This document shows positions 5,818-14,194 of a stretch of DNA of 36,495 bases, piece by piece; positions within the stretch are counted from its first letter, which is position 1, and every line of letters starts with the position of its first letter. A program made the position numbers and the translations under genes. Where the stretch lies: assembly GCA_018304295.1 (NCBI GenBank), contig JAGVWK010000003.1, forward strand, positions 1 to 36,495. The letters are read 5' to 3'. The DNA is from Microcaldota archaeon. GTDB taxonomy: Archaea; Micrarchaeota; Micrarchaeia; Anstonellales; Anstonellaceae. The notes under the pieces are model-generated. The model saw only the letters and a list, made by a program, of their open reading frames with translations, was not told where the DNA came from and did no database searches.

Positions 5818-7902
5818 TCAGCGGTTTTTGCGCTTTTTTACCTTAAGGGATTTTTTGTGGGCGTGCGGCTTGCCGTTTTGCACGCCCGCAACGTCCTTTA
5901 TTATTTCTTTTTTCTTGTCACAGGGTTCAAGCACAAGCGCGAGAACCTCGTCTATACTGCGCACGGGGTGAATTTTTATTTGCCCGCGCATTTTCTCAGG
6001 CAGGAATATGTCTTCGGCGTTGCTTGAGGGCACTATTATCTCTTTTATGCCCGCCTCTATTGCGGCTTCGGTTTTGGCTGTTACGCCCCCTACTGGAAGC
6101 ACTTCGCCGCGCACCGAGAGCGAGCCTGTCATTGCAAAGTCCTGGCGCACGCGCACGCCTTCCATTGCGGAGAGGACTGCAACTGCAATGGAAATGGATG
6201 CGGAATCGCCCTCCACGCCCTCATATGTCTGCAAAAATTGCACGTGCACGTCGTACTGGGAAACGTCCTTGCCCATGTGCTTCTTTATTATTGCGGACAC
6301 GTTCTCAACAGCCTCCTTTGCGATTGTGCCAAGCTTGCCGGTTGCAATGAGCTTGCCCTCGCTTTTTGAGGAGGCAGGGGTAACTTCCGCAACTATGGGC
6401 ATCACAAGCCCCGAAGATGTGCCCTCGCCAAGCACTGCAAGGCCGTTCACCTTCCCTGTTGCGTATCCCTCTGTTGAGAATACGCGGTAATCCTTGCGGT
6501 TCTCAACGTACTTTGAGCTTAGCTGGTGCTCAAGGGGCTGCGAAAGCGAGCGCGCCTTGTGCACGTGCTCCATGTCAATGTATTTTGCGCCTTCCTCGCG
6601 CGCAACGTCCCCTGCCGCGCGCACAAGGCCGCCAAGCTCGCGCAAATTGAGCGTAAGGCGTTTTTTCCTTCCTGCCTTGCGCCTTGCCTCGTTTATTATC
6701 CCGATTACCGCATCGCGGGTGAAGTGGGGTATTTTGCGGTCCTTGGTAACTTCCTGCGCAATAAACTGCACGAGCTTGTCCTCATTCTCGGGCGTGTCGG
6801 GCATTGTGTCGTCCATGTAGACCTCGTAGCCGTTGCCCCTTATGCGCGAGCGCAGCGCGGGGTGCATGCGCGGCATGTCCACCATATTGCCTGCTGCCAC
6901 AAGCACGAAATCGCAGGGCACGGGCTCTGTTTTCACTATTGCACCAGAGCTCATCTCGGACTGCCCGGTAATTGGGTATTTTTTCTCCTGCATGGCAGTG
7001 AGAAGCTCCTGCTGGGAGTGCATCTTGAGGGCTGCTATCTCGTCTATGAAAAGCACACCCTTGTTTGCGCGGTGTATTGCGCCGCTTTCAACGCGAAGGT
7101 GCGCGGGCGTTCCAAGCCCGCCGGATTGCAGCGGGTCGTGCTTCACGTCCCCAAGAAGAGCCCCTGCGCGCGAGCCTGAGGCGTCCATGAAGGGGGCTGT
7201 TTTCCTGCCGGTATTGTCCACTATGAGCTTGGGCTCGTTTGTGTCAGTGAAGCCCATGCGCCGCCCTACGGTATTTGTGAAGCGCCACAAAAGGAAAAAC
7301 ACGCCTGCGCCAAGTATCGCGGCAAGCACGAACCACTTGTTGTCATTGTTAAAGGAATTTGTTGCGTAAAGGAAAATTATCACGCCCATTATGAGAAGCA
7401 GGAAAAGCAGCCCGCTTGAGGCACCGCCCATTGCAGGCGCGCTGCGCATTTTGCCGCTGTCTATTGTGAGCCTGCCAAGCCCCGGCTCGGTTTCCTCCTT
7501 TTTCTCAGGGAGCGGGGACTGCGAGTCCTGCTCCTTTTTCTGCGGGCGCAGGGCTGAAGTGAGCTTTTTTATCTCTTCAAAGCGGCTGTAAAGCTCGCGA
7601 AGGTATGGGCTTTTCTTTATTTCATCCTGCGATGGGTAGGTCTTTAGCACCTTCACAAAAGGGCGGTTCTCGTCGCGCTCGTTGGGATATACGAGAACGT
7701 CCTCCATGTCGGTTGCAGGCATAAGCTCTGCCATTGCCTGTGCAAGCATGCTCTTTCCTATTCCCGGTGGGCCTATCATGAGCACGTTGCGCTTCTGCGA
7801 GGCTGCCTTTTTCACTATCCGCGTTGCGGCCTCCTGCCCTATCACTTGGTCTATGAGCTTTTTTGGCACAGGTATCTCTTCTGTTGTTTTGAAATCGCGC
7901 AT
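5818..7902 (-). CDS. lonB: Membrane-anchored Lon protease, archaeal LonB type
   Basis: This ATP-dependent protease degrades misfolded and regulatory proteins at the membrane. The Walker A motif GPPGIGKS is at residues 44-51 and Walker B is [11 protein letters not shown]. Between them sit two hydrophobic segments (about residues 160-210), the hallmark of archaeal LonB. The C-terminal peptidase domain shows the catalytic Ser in [10 protein letters not shown] and the catalytic Lys in [14 protein letters not shown]. The ATG at 7902 begins [13 protein letters not shown], the usual LonB opening; the frame continues upstream without homology. Length is 694 residues with a Lys-rich tail. It diverges from the polymerase gene. 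Confidence 0.95.
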   Translation of the reverse strand: MRDFKTTEEIPVPKKLIDQVIGQEAATRIVKKAASQKRNVLMIGPPGIGKSMLAQAMAELMPATDMEDVLVYPNERDENRPFVKVLKTYPSQDEIKKSPYLRELYSRFEEIKKLTSALRPQKKEQDSQSPLPEKKEETEPGLGRLTIDSGKMRSAPAMGGASSGLLFLLLIMGVIIFLYATNSFNNDNKWFVLAAILGAGVFFLLWRFTNTVGRRMGFTDTNEPKLIVDNTGRKTAPFMDASGSRAGALLGDVKHDPLQSGGLGTPAHLRVESGAIHRANKGVLFIDEIAALKMHSQQELLTAMQEKKYPITGQSEMSSGAIVKTEPVPCDFVLVAAGNMVDMPRMHPALRSRIRGNGYEVYMDDTMPDTPENEDKLVQFIAQEVTKDRKIPHFTRDAVIGIINEARRKAGRKKRLTLNLRELGGLVRAAGDVAREEGAKYIDMEHVHKARSLSQPLEHQLSSKYVENRKDYRVFSTEGYATGKVNGLAVLGEGTSSGLVMPIVAEVTPASSKSEGKLIATGKLGTIAKEAVENVSAIIKKHMGKDVSQYDVHVQFLQTYEGVEGDSASISIAVAVLSAMEGVRVRQDFAMTGSLSVRGEVLPVGGVTAKTEAAIEAGIKEIIVPSSNAEDIFLPEKMRGQIKIHPVRSIDEVLALVLEPCDKKKEIIKDVAGVQNGKPHAHKKSLKVKKRKNR

Positions 7903-8014
7903 AAGAACCGCCTGAAAAATATAATGTGGAAAACGCGCCCTAGCTTTAAAAAGATAGTTGGCATGGGAAGGCGGATGCACAAATATAATATTTGTTGCCT
8001 TGCACAAGGAGGGC

Positions 8015-9232
8015 ATGCAACTGATAGTGATGCTCCTTGACATGGATTATTTTTTTGCGCAGGTGGAGGAGAGGGAAAACCCGCTTCTTGCAGGCAAGCC
8101 CCTCATGGTGTGCATATTCTCAGGAAGGGGGGAGCTTGGGGGCGTTGTGAGTACGTGCAATTATGCTGCGCGCGCACTTGGAGTGCATTCTGGAATGCCC
8201 ATTGCGTTTGCAAAGAAAAAGGCGCCCGAGGGGGCATTCCTTAAGGCGGATTTTGAAAAATACAATAAGGCGTCCGAAGCGGTAATGGGCATTGTTGGCG
8301 CGCACGCAAAAACCGTGGAGCAGGCAAGCATTGATGAGGCGTATGCGGACATTACGCAGGAGTGTAATGGAGATTTTAAAAAAGCTGCGAAAATTGCGCA
8401 GGAAATAAAAAAGGAAATTTTGAAGCAGGAAAAGCTCACCTGCTCCGTTGGGATTGGGGAAAACAAGCTCATTGCAAAAATGGCTGCCGGGGAGAAAAAG
8501 CCTGACGGGCTGACGGTGGTGAAGCAGGGGGAGGCGGCGGCTTTCCTTGGCCCCATGCCCGTTGGAAAGCTTTTTGGGGTGGGGAAAAAAACCGAAGAAA
8601 AACTGCATGCGCTTGGGATAAAAACGATAGGGGAGCTTGCAAAAAAAGAGGAAGGGTTGCTTAAGGAAAATTTTGGCAATTCGTTCGGGCACTACCTCTT
8701 TGAGGCTTCAAAAGGGGTTGACGAGGAGGAGGTCAGGGAACGCGAAGAGCCAGCACAGGTTTCAAAGGTTGCAAGCTTTCCGGAAGATACAAACAATAGA
8801 GAGGAAATTGCCAAAATGGTTGCAACGCTTGCGCAGGGGGTGCATGAAAAGCTGTGCGAGGGCGGGCTGGAATTCCGCCAAGTAACGTTCATTGGGATAC
8901 TTGAGGGGCTGCAAACGCACACAAAAAGCAAAACGCAGGAGAAGCACTCGCAGTCCGGCGAACTCTTGAAATCCGTTGCGCAGGAACTTGCGGCCGGCTT
9001 TGGGTTGGGCGGGAAAAAGATGCGCAGAGCCGGAGTGCGCGTTGGGATGCTGCAAAAAAAGCAGGAAGGCGTGGAGGAAGAAGGCGGGAAAAAGAAGGGA
9101 AAGGTTGCGCAAGGGGAAGCAAAAAAGCAGGCACAAAAGAAAAAGGCGCAGGGGAATGCCCGGGAAACAAAGGCAAAAACGCAAAAAGGCGCGGATGCGG
9201 CGGGCGGGCAGAAAAGCCTCTCTGACTTCTAG
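8015..9232 (+). CDS. dinB: Y-family translesion DNA polymerase (Pol IV/Dpo4 type)
   Basis: This is a translesion polymerase. The palm begins with [13 protein letters not shown], whose Asp residues bind metal, and the second catalytic site is SIDEAYADI near residue 105. The little finger follows. The last about 55 residues are a Lys/Gln/Ala-rich linker ending in QKSLSDF, which fits the PCNA-interacting pattern QxxLxxF. Start choice is uncertain: AAGGAGGG ends one base before ATG 8015, while GTG 8027 and ATG 8030 are 13 and 16 bases away. AAATATAATA at 7981-7990 would suit a leaderless start at 8015. It is divergent from lonB. Confidence 0.93.
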   Translation: MQLIVMLLDMDYFFAQVEERENPLLAGKPLMVCIFSGRGELGGVVSTCNYAARALGVHSGMPIAFAKKKAPEGAFLKADFEKYNKASEAVMGIVGAHAKTVEQASIDEAYADITQECNGDFKKAAKIAQEIKKEILKQEKLTCSVGIGENKLIAKMAAGEKKPDGLTVVKQGEAAAFLGPMPVGKLFGVGKKTEEKLHALGIKTIGELAKKEEGLLKENFGNSFGHYLFEASKGVDEEEVREREEPAQVSKVASFPEDTNNREEIAKMVATLAQGVHEKLCEGGLEFRQVTFIGILEGLQTHTKSKTQEKHSQSGELLKSVAQELAAGFGLGGKKMRRAGVRVGMLQKKQEGVEEEGGKKKGKVAQGEAKKQAQKKKAQGNARETKAKTQKGADAAGGQKSLSDF

Positions 9233-9288
9233 CGCAGGGGTTAAGTTAAAAAAGGGAGCAAGAGTAGGGGTTGCATCGGGTGGTATTG

Positions 9289-10437
9289 ATGAAATATGCG
9301 CTTTTGCTTGCGCTTGTATTTGGATTGTTTTTCGCGTTTGGATGCGTGCAGAACATGCCTGCGCAGCAGGACAATGGCGCGCAGGCGCAGCAGCCGCAGG
9401 AAAAGCCGCCCGTGCCGGTGCCTTGCGCAAGTGCCATAGGGGTTGAGGCAAAAGACAATTGCTTTATGGGGATTGCAAAGAGCACCATGAATGCAAGCAT
9501 GTGCGCAAGGATTTATTCCGCCCAGTTAGTTGATGAGTGCCTCAATGCCACCATGCAGAACATTGCGTGCAGCGGTTTTTTGCTTTCTTCGGGAAGGGAT
9601 GCCTGTTATTATGAGGCTGCAAAAGCCGCAAACAGCACTGCGCAGTGCGCCCTTATCTCATCTTTGCAAATGCGCCAGCAGTGCATAAGCGAACTCTCCC
9701 CCCCATGCGAGCTGGAAACAAATGCGGCTGCAAAAGGGAGATGCCTTGCTTACCTTAAAAATGATTTTTCCTACTGCACAAACGACGAATGCAGGTATTC
9801 GTTCGCGCTTGAGAAAAGCGCTTATCCTGCGTGCCTTGAGCTTGCGGAAGGCGCGCAAAAATATGCGTGCTTTGCAATAGTGCTTGAAGACAGCGGAAAA
9901 TGCGACCAGGCACCGCAATTGCCAACCAAGGATTTGTGCACGCAAATGGTTGCGCTGCACACGGACAATATACAAACATGCAACCGCGCAACATTGGGAA
10001 GCGAATACCGCAACGGGTGCTATGCGCTATTTGCAATAAAGGAGAGCAATTACACCCTGTGCTCCCTTGCAAGCCCCGAGACTGCGCGGGATGCGTGCTA
10101 CGCGGACTTTGCAAAAAGCACAGGCATCTTTGGGGCGTGCGCAAATGTTGTGAATTCGCTCAACAAAGAGGCATGCTACCTCTTTGCTGCGCGGGAAAAC
10201 TCAAACCCGCTTGCATGCGAGGGGATGCTGTATGAAAGGTCGCAGACGGATTGCTATGCGAACGTTATATTTGCTGGAAAAAGGATTCCGCTTGAATATT
10301 GCGAAGAGATAAGGATTGGGACGTGGAAGGACAAATGCTTTGAAACAATGGCTCCCTTTTATGCGGACAGGGCAATATGCGAAAAAATATCCGGAAGCGA
10401 CTCAAAGGCCTCGTGCGTTGCATCCTTTGAGGAGTAG
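9289..10437 (+). CDS. Cysteine-repeat lipoprotein, function unknown
   Basis: The N-terminus is a signal peptide ending in FAFGC, a lipobox-like site with Cys at residue 19, followed by a Gln/Pro-rich linker. The rest holds about ten imperfect units of 30-40 residues of the form xxC(Y/F)xxxA...C, for example RNGCYALFA, RDACYADFA, KEACYLFAA, QTDCYANVI and KDKCFETMA. The even spacing suggests one disulfide per helical hairpin outside the cell. I do not recognise a named family. GGGTGGT lies just before the ATG at 9289. It follows dinB by 56 bases and may be cotranscribed. Confidence 0.75.
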   Translation: MKYALLLALVFGLFFAFGCVQNMPAQQDNGAQAQQPQEKPPVPVPCASAIGVEAKDNCFMGIAKSTMNASMCARIYSAQLVDECLNATMQNIACSGFLLSSGRDACYYEAAKAANSTAQCALISSLQMRQQCISELSPPCELETNAAAKGRCLAYLKNDFSYCTNDECRYSFALEKSAYPACLELAEGAQKYACFAIVLEDSGKCDQAPQLPTKDLCTQMVALHTDNIQTCNRATLGSEYRNGCYALFAIKESNYTLCSLASPETARDACYADFAKSTGIFGACANVVNSLNKEACYLFAARENSNPLACEGMLYERSQTDCYANVIFAGKRIPLEYCEEIRIGTWKDKCFETMAPFYADRAICEKISGSDSKASCVASFEE

Positions 10438-10549
10438 GGAAAAACAAAAGCAGGGGAAGCATCCTTGGAATAATGGTAGGATCTGGCTCCCTCCGGTAGG
10501 CATTTCGGCCGTGAAAGGTTAATATAACCCGGCATTTAAAAACGGTTTT
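10438..10549 (+). promoter_or_regulatory. Spacer with a TATA box for the DUF3800 gene
   Basis: AATATAA centred near 10524 is about 26 bases before the GTG at 10550, which fits a leaderless transcript. The upstream part contains an ATCCT/AGGAT inverted repeat and CCGGTAGGC/GGCCG-type short pairs, but no recognisable RNA gene. Confidence 0.45.
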
Positions 10550-11191
10550 GTGTTTATTTTCATTGACGAATCCGGCACAACTGACGAGAAAAACAGGCAG
10601 AAGTATCTTGTGGTTTCCTTCGTGCTGCTCAAAAACCGTGCATTCGCAGACGAACTCATATTTGAAATCAGGGACGCCTGCAAGAAGAAAGGCAAGCCGA
10701 TAACCAAAAAAGAGCTGAAATACCATGACTTGGAGCCTTTCCAGCATGAGATAGCAGTGCAGGTGATAAATTCCAAATATCGGAATTTTTATGTATGCTT
10801 CTTTGATGTGGACAAGGCAAACAGGACAATGGTAACGGGCGAATATGAACAGCTTATCCAGATGAAAAGCATACATCTTGTTCTCTCCACGCTTGACAAA
10901 AACGAATTGAAAAAGCAAGGGAGCGTGAAAGTTCTGATGGATAAAAAGCTCACAAATGAGTTCCAGAGTGCAATTGAGAACGAATTCCAAAAGCACATAG
11001 GCACAAAAAAAGGCATAAGCGTTGAGGCTGTTACTTCGTCAAAGGAAAGAGGGATACAGCTTGCGGATTTGATAGCAGGGGCGTTCAGGGCAAAGCTGAT
11101 GAAAAAATCGGGCCTATTTGAAGCAGAGCACGCGCGGGTTTTCCAGATAAGCGCAAATGATGCCGAGCACTTCAAGACAGAAAAAGCATGA
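10550..11191 (+). CDS. DUF3800 family protein
   Basis: The protein begins FIFIDESGTTDEK and near its end has GIQLADLIAGAF. These two segments frame DUF3800, a family with a predicted RNase H-like nuclease fold in which the early Asp and late Asp are likely metal ligands. Length is 213 residues. The start is GTG at 10550, chosen because the conserved FIDESG begins three residues in and a TATA box lies 26 bases upstream. DUF3800 genes are common in mobile and defence neighbourhoods. Here it stands alone between the lipoprotein gene and a small RNA locus. The biological role is unknown. Confidence 0.85.
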   Translation: MFIFIDESGTTDEKNRQKYLVVSFVLLKNRAFADELIFEIRDACKKKGKPITKKELKYHDLEPFQHEIAVQVINSKYRNFYVCFFDVDKANRTMVTGEYEQLIQMKSIHLVLSTLDKNELKKQGSVKVLMDKKLTNEFQSAIENEFQKHIGTKKGISVEAVTSSKERGIQLADLIAGAFRAKLMKKSGLFEAEHARVFQISANDAEHFKTEKA

Positions 11192-11194
11192 GTA

Positions 11195-11265
11195 TAGTGC
11201 TACCCCGCCTATTTCGTACGACGCATCAAGCGGCGATCAAACCTACTCGCGGGATCGGCGCACTA
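11195..11265 (-). ncRNA. Candidate small RNA, ~71 nt, own TATA box
   Basis: On the minus strand TAGTGC (from 11265) pairs with GCACTA (to 11195), and inside it ATCCCGC pairs with GCGGGGT. A CGATC/GATCG arm and a small CGC/GCG arm follow. The TATA-like GGTATATAAAG on the same strand is centred near 11293, 28 bases before the stem, and a T-run follows the 3' end near 11184. The size is tRNA-like, but no T loop or clear anticodon arm is found. Position and promoter make a transcript likely; identity is unknown. Confidence 0.5.
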
Positions 11266-11287
11266 CGTAAGAGTAACGTGCCAGTTC

Positions 11288-11298
11288 TTTATATACCT
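11288..11298 (-). promoter_or_regulatory. TATA box for the small RNA
   Basis: GGTATATAAAG on the minus strand is centred about 28 bases before the predicted 5' end at 11265. Confidence 0.5.
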
Positions 11299-11391
11299 AT
11301 GTCTGTTTATGTGAGCGCCAAGAAAAAGCAGGAAAAGCGCAGGCACATCCGATGCGCTTATTCGCCTTGCGGCTTCTTTTCGTTCTTTATT

Positions 11392-12222
11392 TCAATGCCC
11401 TCGTCTTTTTTCTTCTTTTTGCGGCTCTTGTGCTGCTTCTTCTTTTTGCTCTTGTGCTGCTGCTTCTTTTGCAGTTTCGGGAGTGGAAGAAGCCTCTTCT
11501 GCTGAAGCCCCTGCAGCGGGTTGCGTTGTTTCCGCTGCCTGCGCATTGCCCCCCGGTGCGGCTGCGCCCGCGGCGGCTTGTGCTGCTGCTTTTGCTGCCG
11601 CAATTTCAGCCTCTGTTTTCTCGGGAGTTTCAAATTCCTCTATTGTTGCCTTGAACTCGTCATAAGAGGATATTTTGCCGCAAGCCATTGACATCTCGCG
11701 GGCAAGAAGGTAGAAAATGAGCGCAAGCGAGCGGCGCCCCTTATTGTTGCAGGGAATCACCCAGTCAAGGTAGGAGGTGTAGTTGTCCGTGTCGCACAGC
11801 CCGATTGTGCAGATGCCCATTTTCCCTGCCTCAAGCACTGCTTGGCGCTCCCCTTTGGGGTCGCACGTAAAAAGCAGCTTTGGCTCGGTAAAGTCGTCGC
11901 GGTGCACGTTTGTGAAGGTGCCGGGCACTATCCTCCCCGGAAGAAGCCGTGCGCCGCTTATTTGCGCGAATTTGGAGGCTGCGTTGCTTGAGTATGTGCG
12001 CGATGCCACCACTATTATGTCCTTTGGGTCAAAGGAAGCAAGCATTTTACCCGCCATCCTTATGCGTTCGTCAACCTTGCGTAAGTCAAGCACAAAAAGC
12101 CCGTCGTTGCGGGCTCGGTATATGAAGCGGTTCATGTCAACCACTTTCAGCTTTGTGCCGATGTGTATGCCCGCTTCAAGGTACTTTTCCTGCCTTATCA
12201 GCATGCTTTCTTTTTCGCTCAT
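11392..12222 (-). CDS. rpsB: 30S ribosomal protein uS2 with acidic Ala-rich tail
   Basis: uS2 is a small-subunit protein that binds at the junction of head and body. The core runs from MSEKESMLIRQEKYLEAGIHIGTK through RFIYRARNDGLFVLDLRKVDERI and DNYTSYLDWVIPCNNKGRRSLALI, all classic archaeal/eukaryotic S2 segments. About 75 residues after the core are Ala/Glu/Gln/Lys-rich and low in complexity. The ATG at 12222 follows AAGGTGAAAC at good spacing; the frame extends upstream into the structured leader without homology. It is the last protein gene of the ribosomal array and has a candidate structured RNA in front of it. Confidence 0.95.
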   Translation of the reverse strand: MSEKESMLIRQEKYLEAGIHIGTKLKVVDMNRFIYRARNDGLFVLDLRKVDERIRMAGKMLASFDPKDIIVVASRTYSSNAASKFAQISGARLLPGRIVPGTFTNVHRDDFTEPKLLFTCDPKGERQAVLEAGKMGICTIGLCDTDNYTSYLDWVIPCNNKGRRSLALIFYLLAREMSMACGKISSYDEFKATIEEFETPEKTEAEIAAAKAAAQAAAGAAAPGGNAQAAETTQPAAGASAEEASSTPETAKEAAAQEQKEEAAQEPQKEEKRRGH

Positions 12223-12239
12223 TGTTTCACCTTTTTGGG

Positions 12240-12425
12240 AGTCCCGCAGGCAATTTCCGTGAACGCTTTTTCGTGCGTGCCCATTGAGCGGACGCGAACG
12301 TCCGCGAGACAAGCAACCGAGGAAACCCCAAGGTTTCCAAGGCGCCTGACCGCGAGGTCAGCCGCGCCGAAGGTTGCTGCGTCTGGAGCACGAAAAAGGG
12401 TTCTGCCACTTTCGGGAAGCACCCG
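12240..12425 (-). ncRNA. Structured RNA or leader upstream of rpsB, related to family A introns
   Basis: The minus strand folds into nested helices. CTTTTTCGTGC/GCACGAAAAAG (11 perfect pairs, 12388-12398 with 12266-12276) encloses an AGCAACC/GGTTGCT helix that carries two hairpins (CTGACC-TCGC-GGTCAG and GGAAACC-TTGG-GGTTTCC), plus a GCGGACG-TTCG-CGTCCGC hairpin. GAACCCTTTT (12394-12403), GCTCCAGA (12382-12389) and GCGTTCACGGAAA (12254-12266) occur in the same order in the tRNA-Leu intron. No tRNA halves flank it. It could be a 5' leader of rpsB mRNA, an independent RNA or a relic intron. Confidence 0.6.
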
Positions 12426-12435
12426 TTAATAAAAA

Positions 12436-12539
12436 TGGGGTCACCGTGATTTGAAGTTCCGAGAAGCATCTTTGAAATGCTCCTTCACGGATCGCCGCCA
12501 CCCCAAGGCGGTAGGTTAGCCAGGTTGCCCCATGACCCC
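12436..12539 (-). tRNA. tRNA-Pro(GGG) with a 30-nt T-arm intron
   Basis: Acceptor GGGGTCA (12539-12533) pairs with TGACCCC (12443-12437), with A73 at 12436. Anticodon stem CCGCC/GGCGG carries loop TTGGGGT, so the anticodon is GGG. T stem CCGTG pairs with CACGG and the loop is TTCAAAT, but 30 bases are inserted between positions 53 and 54 (12456-12485). A BHB supports this boundary: central helix TCCG/CGGA, bulges TGA and ACT, and an intron helix AGGAGCAT/ATGCTTCT closed by TTCAAAG. The exon-side helix is short, a relaxed form. Mature length is 74 nt. It follows rpoN directly. Confidence 0.88.
12456..12485 (-). other. tRNA-Pro(GGG) intron at position 53/54
   Basis: The 30-nt intron is mostly one hairpin of eight pairs. 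It is unrelated in sequence to the 95-nt T-loop introns and sits six positions earlier in the T arm. Confidence 0.8.
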
Positions 12540-12568
12540 GTAAGCTAAAGCGCACCTTAAAGCACGCG

Positions 12569-12766
12569 CTAAAGCTTCCCGTATTTCACTACTTTGTCCA
12601 TTACCTCCACGTGGGAGAGGAACATGCGCCTGCAGCAGTAGCGGTCAAGCTCCAAATCGGAGAGGACCTCTGCAGGGTTTTCGCCCCCTTTCACGCGTTT
12701 TTCATACTGCGCGTAAAACTGCCCTATTACTGCGCCGCAGGTAAAACAGCGTACAGGAAAATACAT
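12569..12766 (-). CDS. rpoN: RNA polymerase subunit Rpo10 (RpoN)
   Basis: This small zinc-binding subunit of archaeal RNA polymerase, homologous to eukaryotic Rpb10, helps assemble the Rpo3-Rpo11 platform. The 65-residue protein has the zinc site CFTCG at residues 7-11 and YCCRRM near 43-48, both invariant in the family. It lies downstream of S9 in the usual archaeal order L18e-L13-S9-RpoN and is followed by tRNA-Pro and S2. The start follows GGGTGG. Confidence 0.96.
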   Translation of the reverse strand: MYFPVRCFTCGAVIGQFYAQYEKRVKGGENPAEVLSDLELDRYCCRRMFLSHVEVMDKVVKYGKL

Positions 12767-12781
12767 ATTGCCACCCCGTGT

Positions 12782-13222
12782 TTATCTGTAAGATTTTTGG
12801 AAGCGCGCGCGGGCTTTTGGGCCCTTGTATTTCTTTGGCTCCACCCTGCGCGAATCTTCCAGAAGTATAAAGCGGTCCCTTTTCATTATCGTGGATTTGA
12901 GTTCTGGGTCGTCCGTGTATTTTACAAGCGCGCGCGCAAGTGCTGTGCGCGCAGCCTGCGCCTGGCCCATGGTGCCGCCGCCGTATGCATAAACCTCAAC
13001 GTCAACCTGCGATGCGACGGACGGGGCAAGCGTGAGCGGCTCGCCTATTATCTGGCGCACGAACGGATCTGCAATGGAAGTGAGGAGCATCTTGTTGAAG
13101 CGCACCCTGCCCTTTCCTTTTCGTATTGTGGCGCGCGCAACGCTTTTTTTTCTTTTTCCCCTTACCACTATTGAGCCGCCTTTCTTTGCGTGCTTTGCAG
13201 TGGGTTTTTTCTTTGCAACCAT
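12782..13222 (-). CDS. rpsI: 30S ribosomal protein uS9
   Basis: uS9 sits in the small-subunit head with its C-terminal tail reaching the P-site tRNA. Visible are GKRKKSVARATI near the start, the glycine cluster YAYGGGTMGQAQAARTALARAL, and the ending KARARFQKSYR, the conserved basic tail. The ATG at 13222 follows GGTGAACTT; an upstream in-frame start at 13237 is less well supported. The neighbours L13 and RpoN confirm identity. Length is 146 residues. Confidence 0.96.
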   Translation of the reverse strand: MVAKKKPTAKHAKKGGSIVVRGKRKKSVARATIRKGKGRVRFNKMLLTSIADPFVRQIIGEPLTLAPSVASQVDVEVYAYGGGTMGQAQAARTALARALVKYTDDPELKSTIMKRDRFILLEDSRRVEPKKYKGPKARARFQKSYR

Positions 13223-13252
13223 AAGTTCACCAACCATTCTTGTTATTTTTCA

Positions 13253-13672
13253 TCATCTATATTGGTATCCGAGAGCCTCTGAGAGCTGCAATACGCTGAA
13301 GGACTGCCCAAGCTCTTTTTTTGCGCCTTCCATCTTTGTGATTTTTTCGTTTATTGTTGCCGGAGCGCCTATTTGCACGTGCAGCCTTTTGTATGCGTCC
13401 CTGCCGCGCTGCGAGTCCCATGGAAGCATGCCACGCAGCATGCGCCTTACAAGCAGGTTGGGCACGCGCGGCCAGTGCGGCGAGTGCGCAGGGGTGCGCT
13501 TGTCAGTCTGCGAGCGGTGCGAAATAAGCTTTGCCTTTTGCACTGCAAGCGAGCCTGAAATGCGCATTTTCTCGCAATTGTAAAGCAGCACGCTTTCGCC
13601 TGCCAGCAGCGCCTTTGAAATTTTTGTGCCGGTCCTTCCAAGTACCGCGTTTTCCCCGTCAATATAAATCAT
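13253..13672 (-). CDS. rplM: 50S ribosomal protein uL13
   Basis: uL13 is an early-assembling large-subunit protein. The sequence begins MIYIDGENAVLGRTGTKISKALLAGE and contains NLLVRRMLRGMLPWDSQRGRDAYKRLHV, the most conserved uL13 segment in archaea. Length is 139 residues. It precedes uS9 by 30 bases, the universal L13-S9 pair, and follows L18e. Confidence 0.96.
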   Translation of the reverse strand: MIYIDGENAVLGRTGTKISKALLAGESVLLYNCEKMRISGSLAVQKAKLISHRSQTDKRTPAHSPHWPRVPNLLVRRMLRGMLPWDSQRGRDAYKRLHVQIGAPATINEKITKMEGAKKELGQSFSVLQLSEALGYQYR

Positions 13673-13706
13673 TCTCTCACCTATTCCATCATCTGTTTGA
13701 CATCAG

Positions 13707-14030
13707 CTACTTTATCAGCATTATACCAGTGCCTTTTGGGTTTTCCTTGCGAAGCTGCGAAACTCCCATTACCTTGCAGCCCGCCTTTTTCAAAAGCGCG
13801 CTTGCGGATGAGGAGAACTTCTCGCATGCTATTGTAAGCTTGTGCTTCATTTGGCCGTTTCCAAGCAGCTTGTCAGTTACAAGCACCACGTCGCCTTCCT
13901 TTGTAAGGGAAGAGAGGCGGGAAAGGTTGAGCCCTTTCTTGCTTCTGCGCGGCTTTTGCAACAGCGCAAATGCGCGCATCCAGAATGCGCTATGGGAAGT
14001 CTTTGTTTCTTTTGATTTCTTTTCTTGCAT
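13707..14030 (-). CDS. rpl18e: 50S ribosomal protein eL18 (L18e)
   Basis: eL18 is an archaeal/eukaryotic protein related to uL15. The 107-residue product contains RRSKKGLNLSRLSSL, the Gly-Asp-Val-Val-Leu-Val-Thr-Asp-Lys-Leu-Leu-Gly-Asn-Gly segment and a C-terminal KAGCKVMGVSQLRKENPKGTG. Order Rpo3-L18e-L13-S9-Rpo10 is standard in archaea; here tRNA-Leu(GAG) separates Rpo3 and L18e. The start follows GGTGGT. Confidence 0.95.
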   Translation of the reverse strand: MQEKKSKETKTSHSAFWMRAFALLQKPRRSKKGLNLSRLSSLTKEGDVVLVTDKLLGNGQMKHKLTIACEKFSSSASALLKKAGCKVMGVSQLRKENPKGTGIMLIK

Positions 14031-14080
14031 ATTACCACCATTTCTGCTTGCAGGACAGCGTCGGAAACTGAAAACTTCAA

Positions 14081-14165
14081 TGTGGGGGAAGGGATTCGAA
14101 CCCTCGAAGACCTAAGTCACTAGCCCCTCAAGCTAGCGCATTTGACCAGGCTCTGCCACCCCCAC
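14081..14165 (-). tRNA. tRNA-Leu(GAG), no intron
   Basis: Acceptor GTGGGGG (14165-14159) pairs with CCCCCAC (14088-14082), with A73 at 14081. The anticodon stem CTAGC/GCTAG carries loop TTGAGGG, anticodon GAG. A long variable arm (GACTTAGGTC) marks class II, and the T arm is GAGGG-TTCGAAT-CCCTT. The length is 85 nt uninterrupted. It lies between rpoD and rpl18e in the ribosomal array and is the only tRNA in the window without an intron. Confidence 0.97.
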
Positions 14166-14194
14166 TCGTTTCACATATTTTCATTTGATGCATT

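Noticed and set aside
10438-10520. tRNA or other RNA gene between the lipoprotein and DUF3800 genes
   Set aside because: It begins GCAGGGG like tRNA-Leu, but the rest does not fold into arms; only short inverted repeats and a promoter are visible.
11352-11654. Leu-rich protein on the plus strand opposite the S2 tail
   Set aside because: This is the antisense of the low-complexity Ala/Glu/Lys tail of S2 and has no start signal.
12240-12425. A further intron-containing tRNA, RNase P RNA or SRP RNA
   Set aside because: No acceptor, T loop or anticodon arm flanks the element, and the conserved core sequences of RNase P and SRP RNAs are not present.
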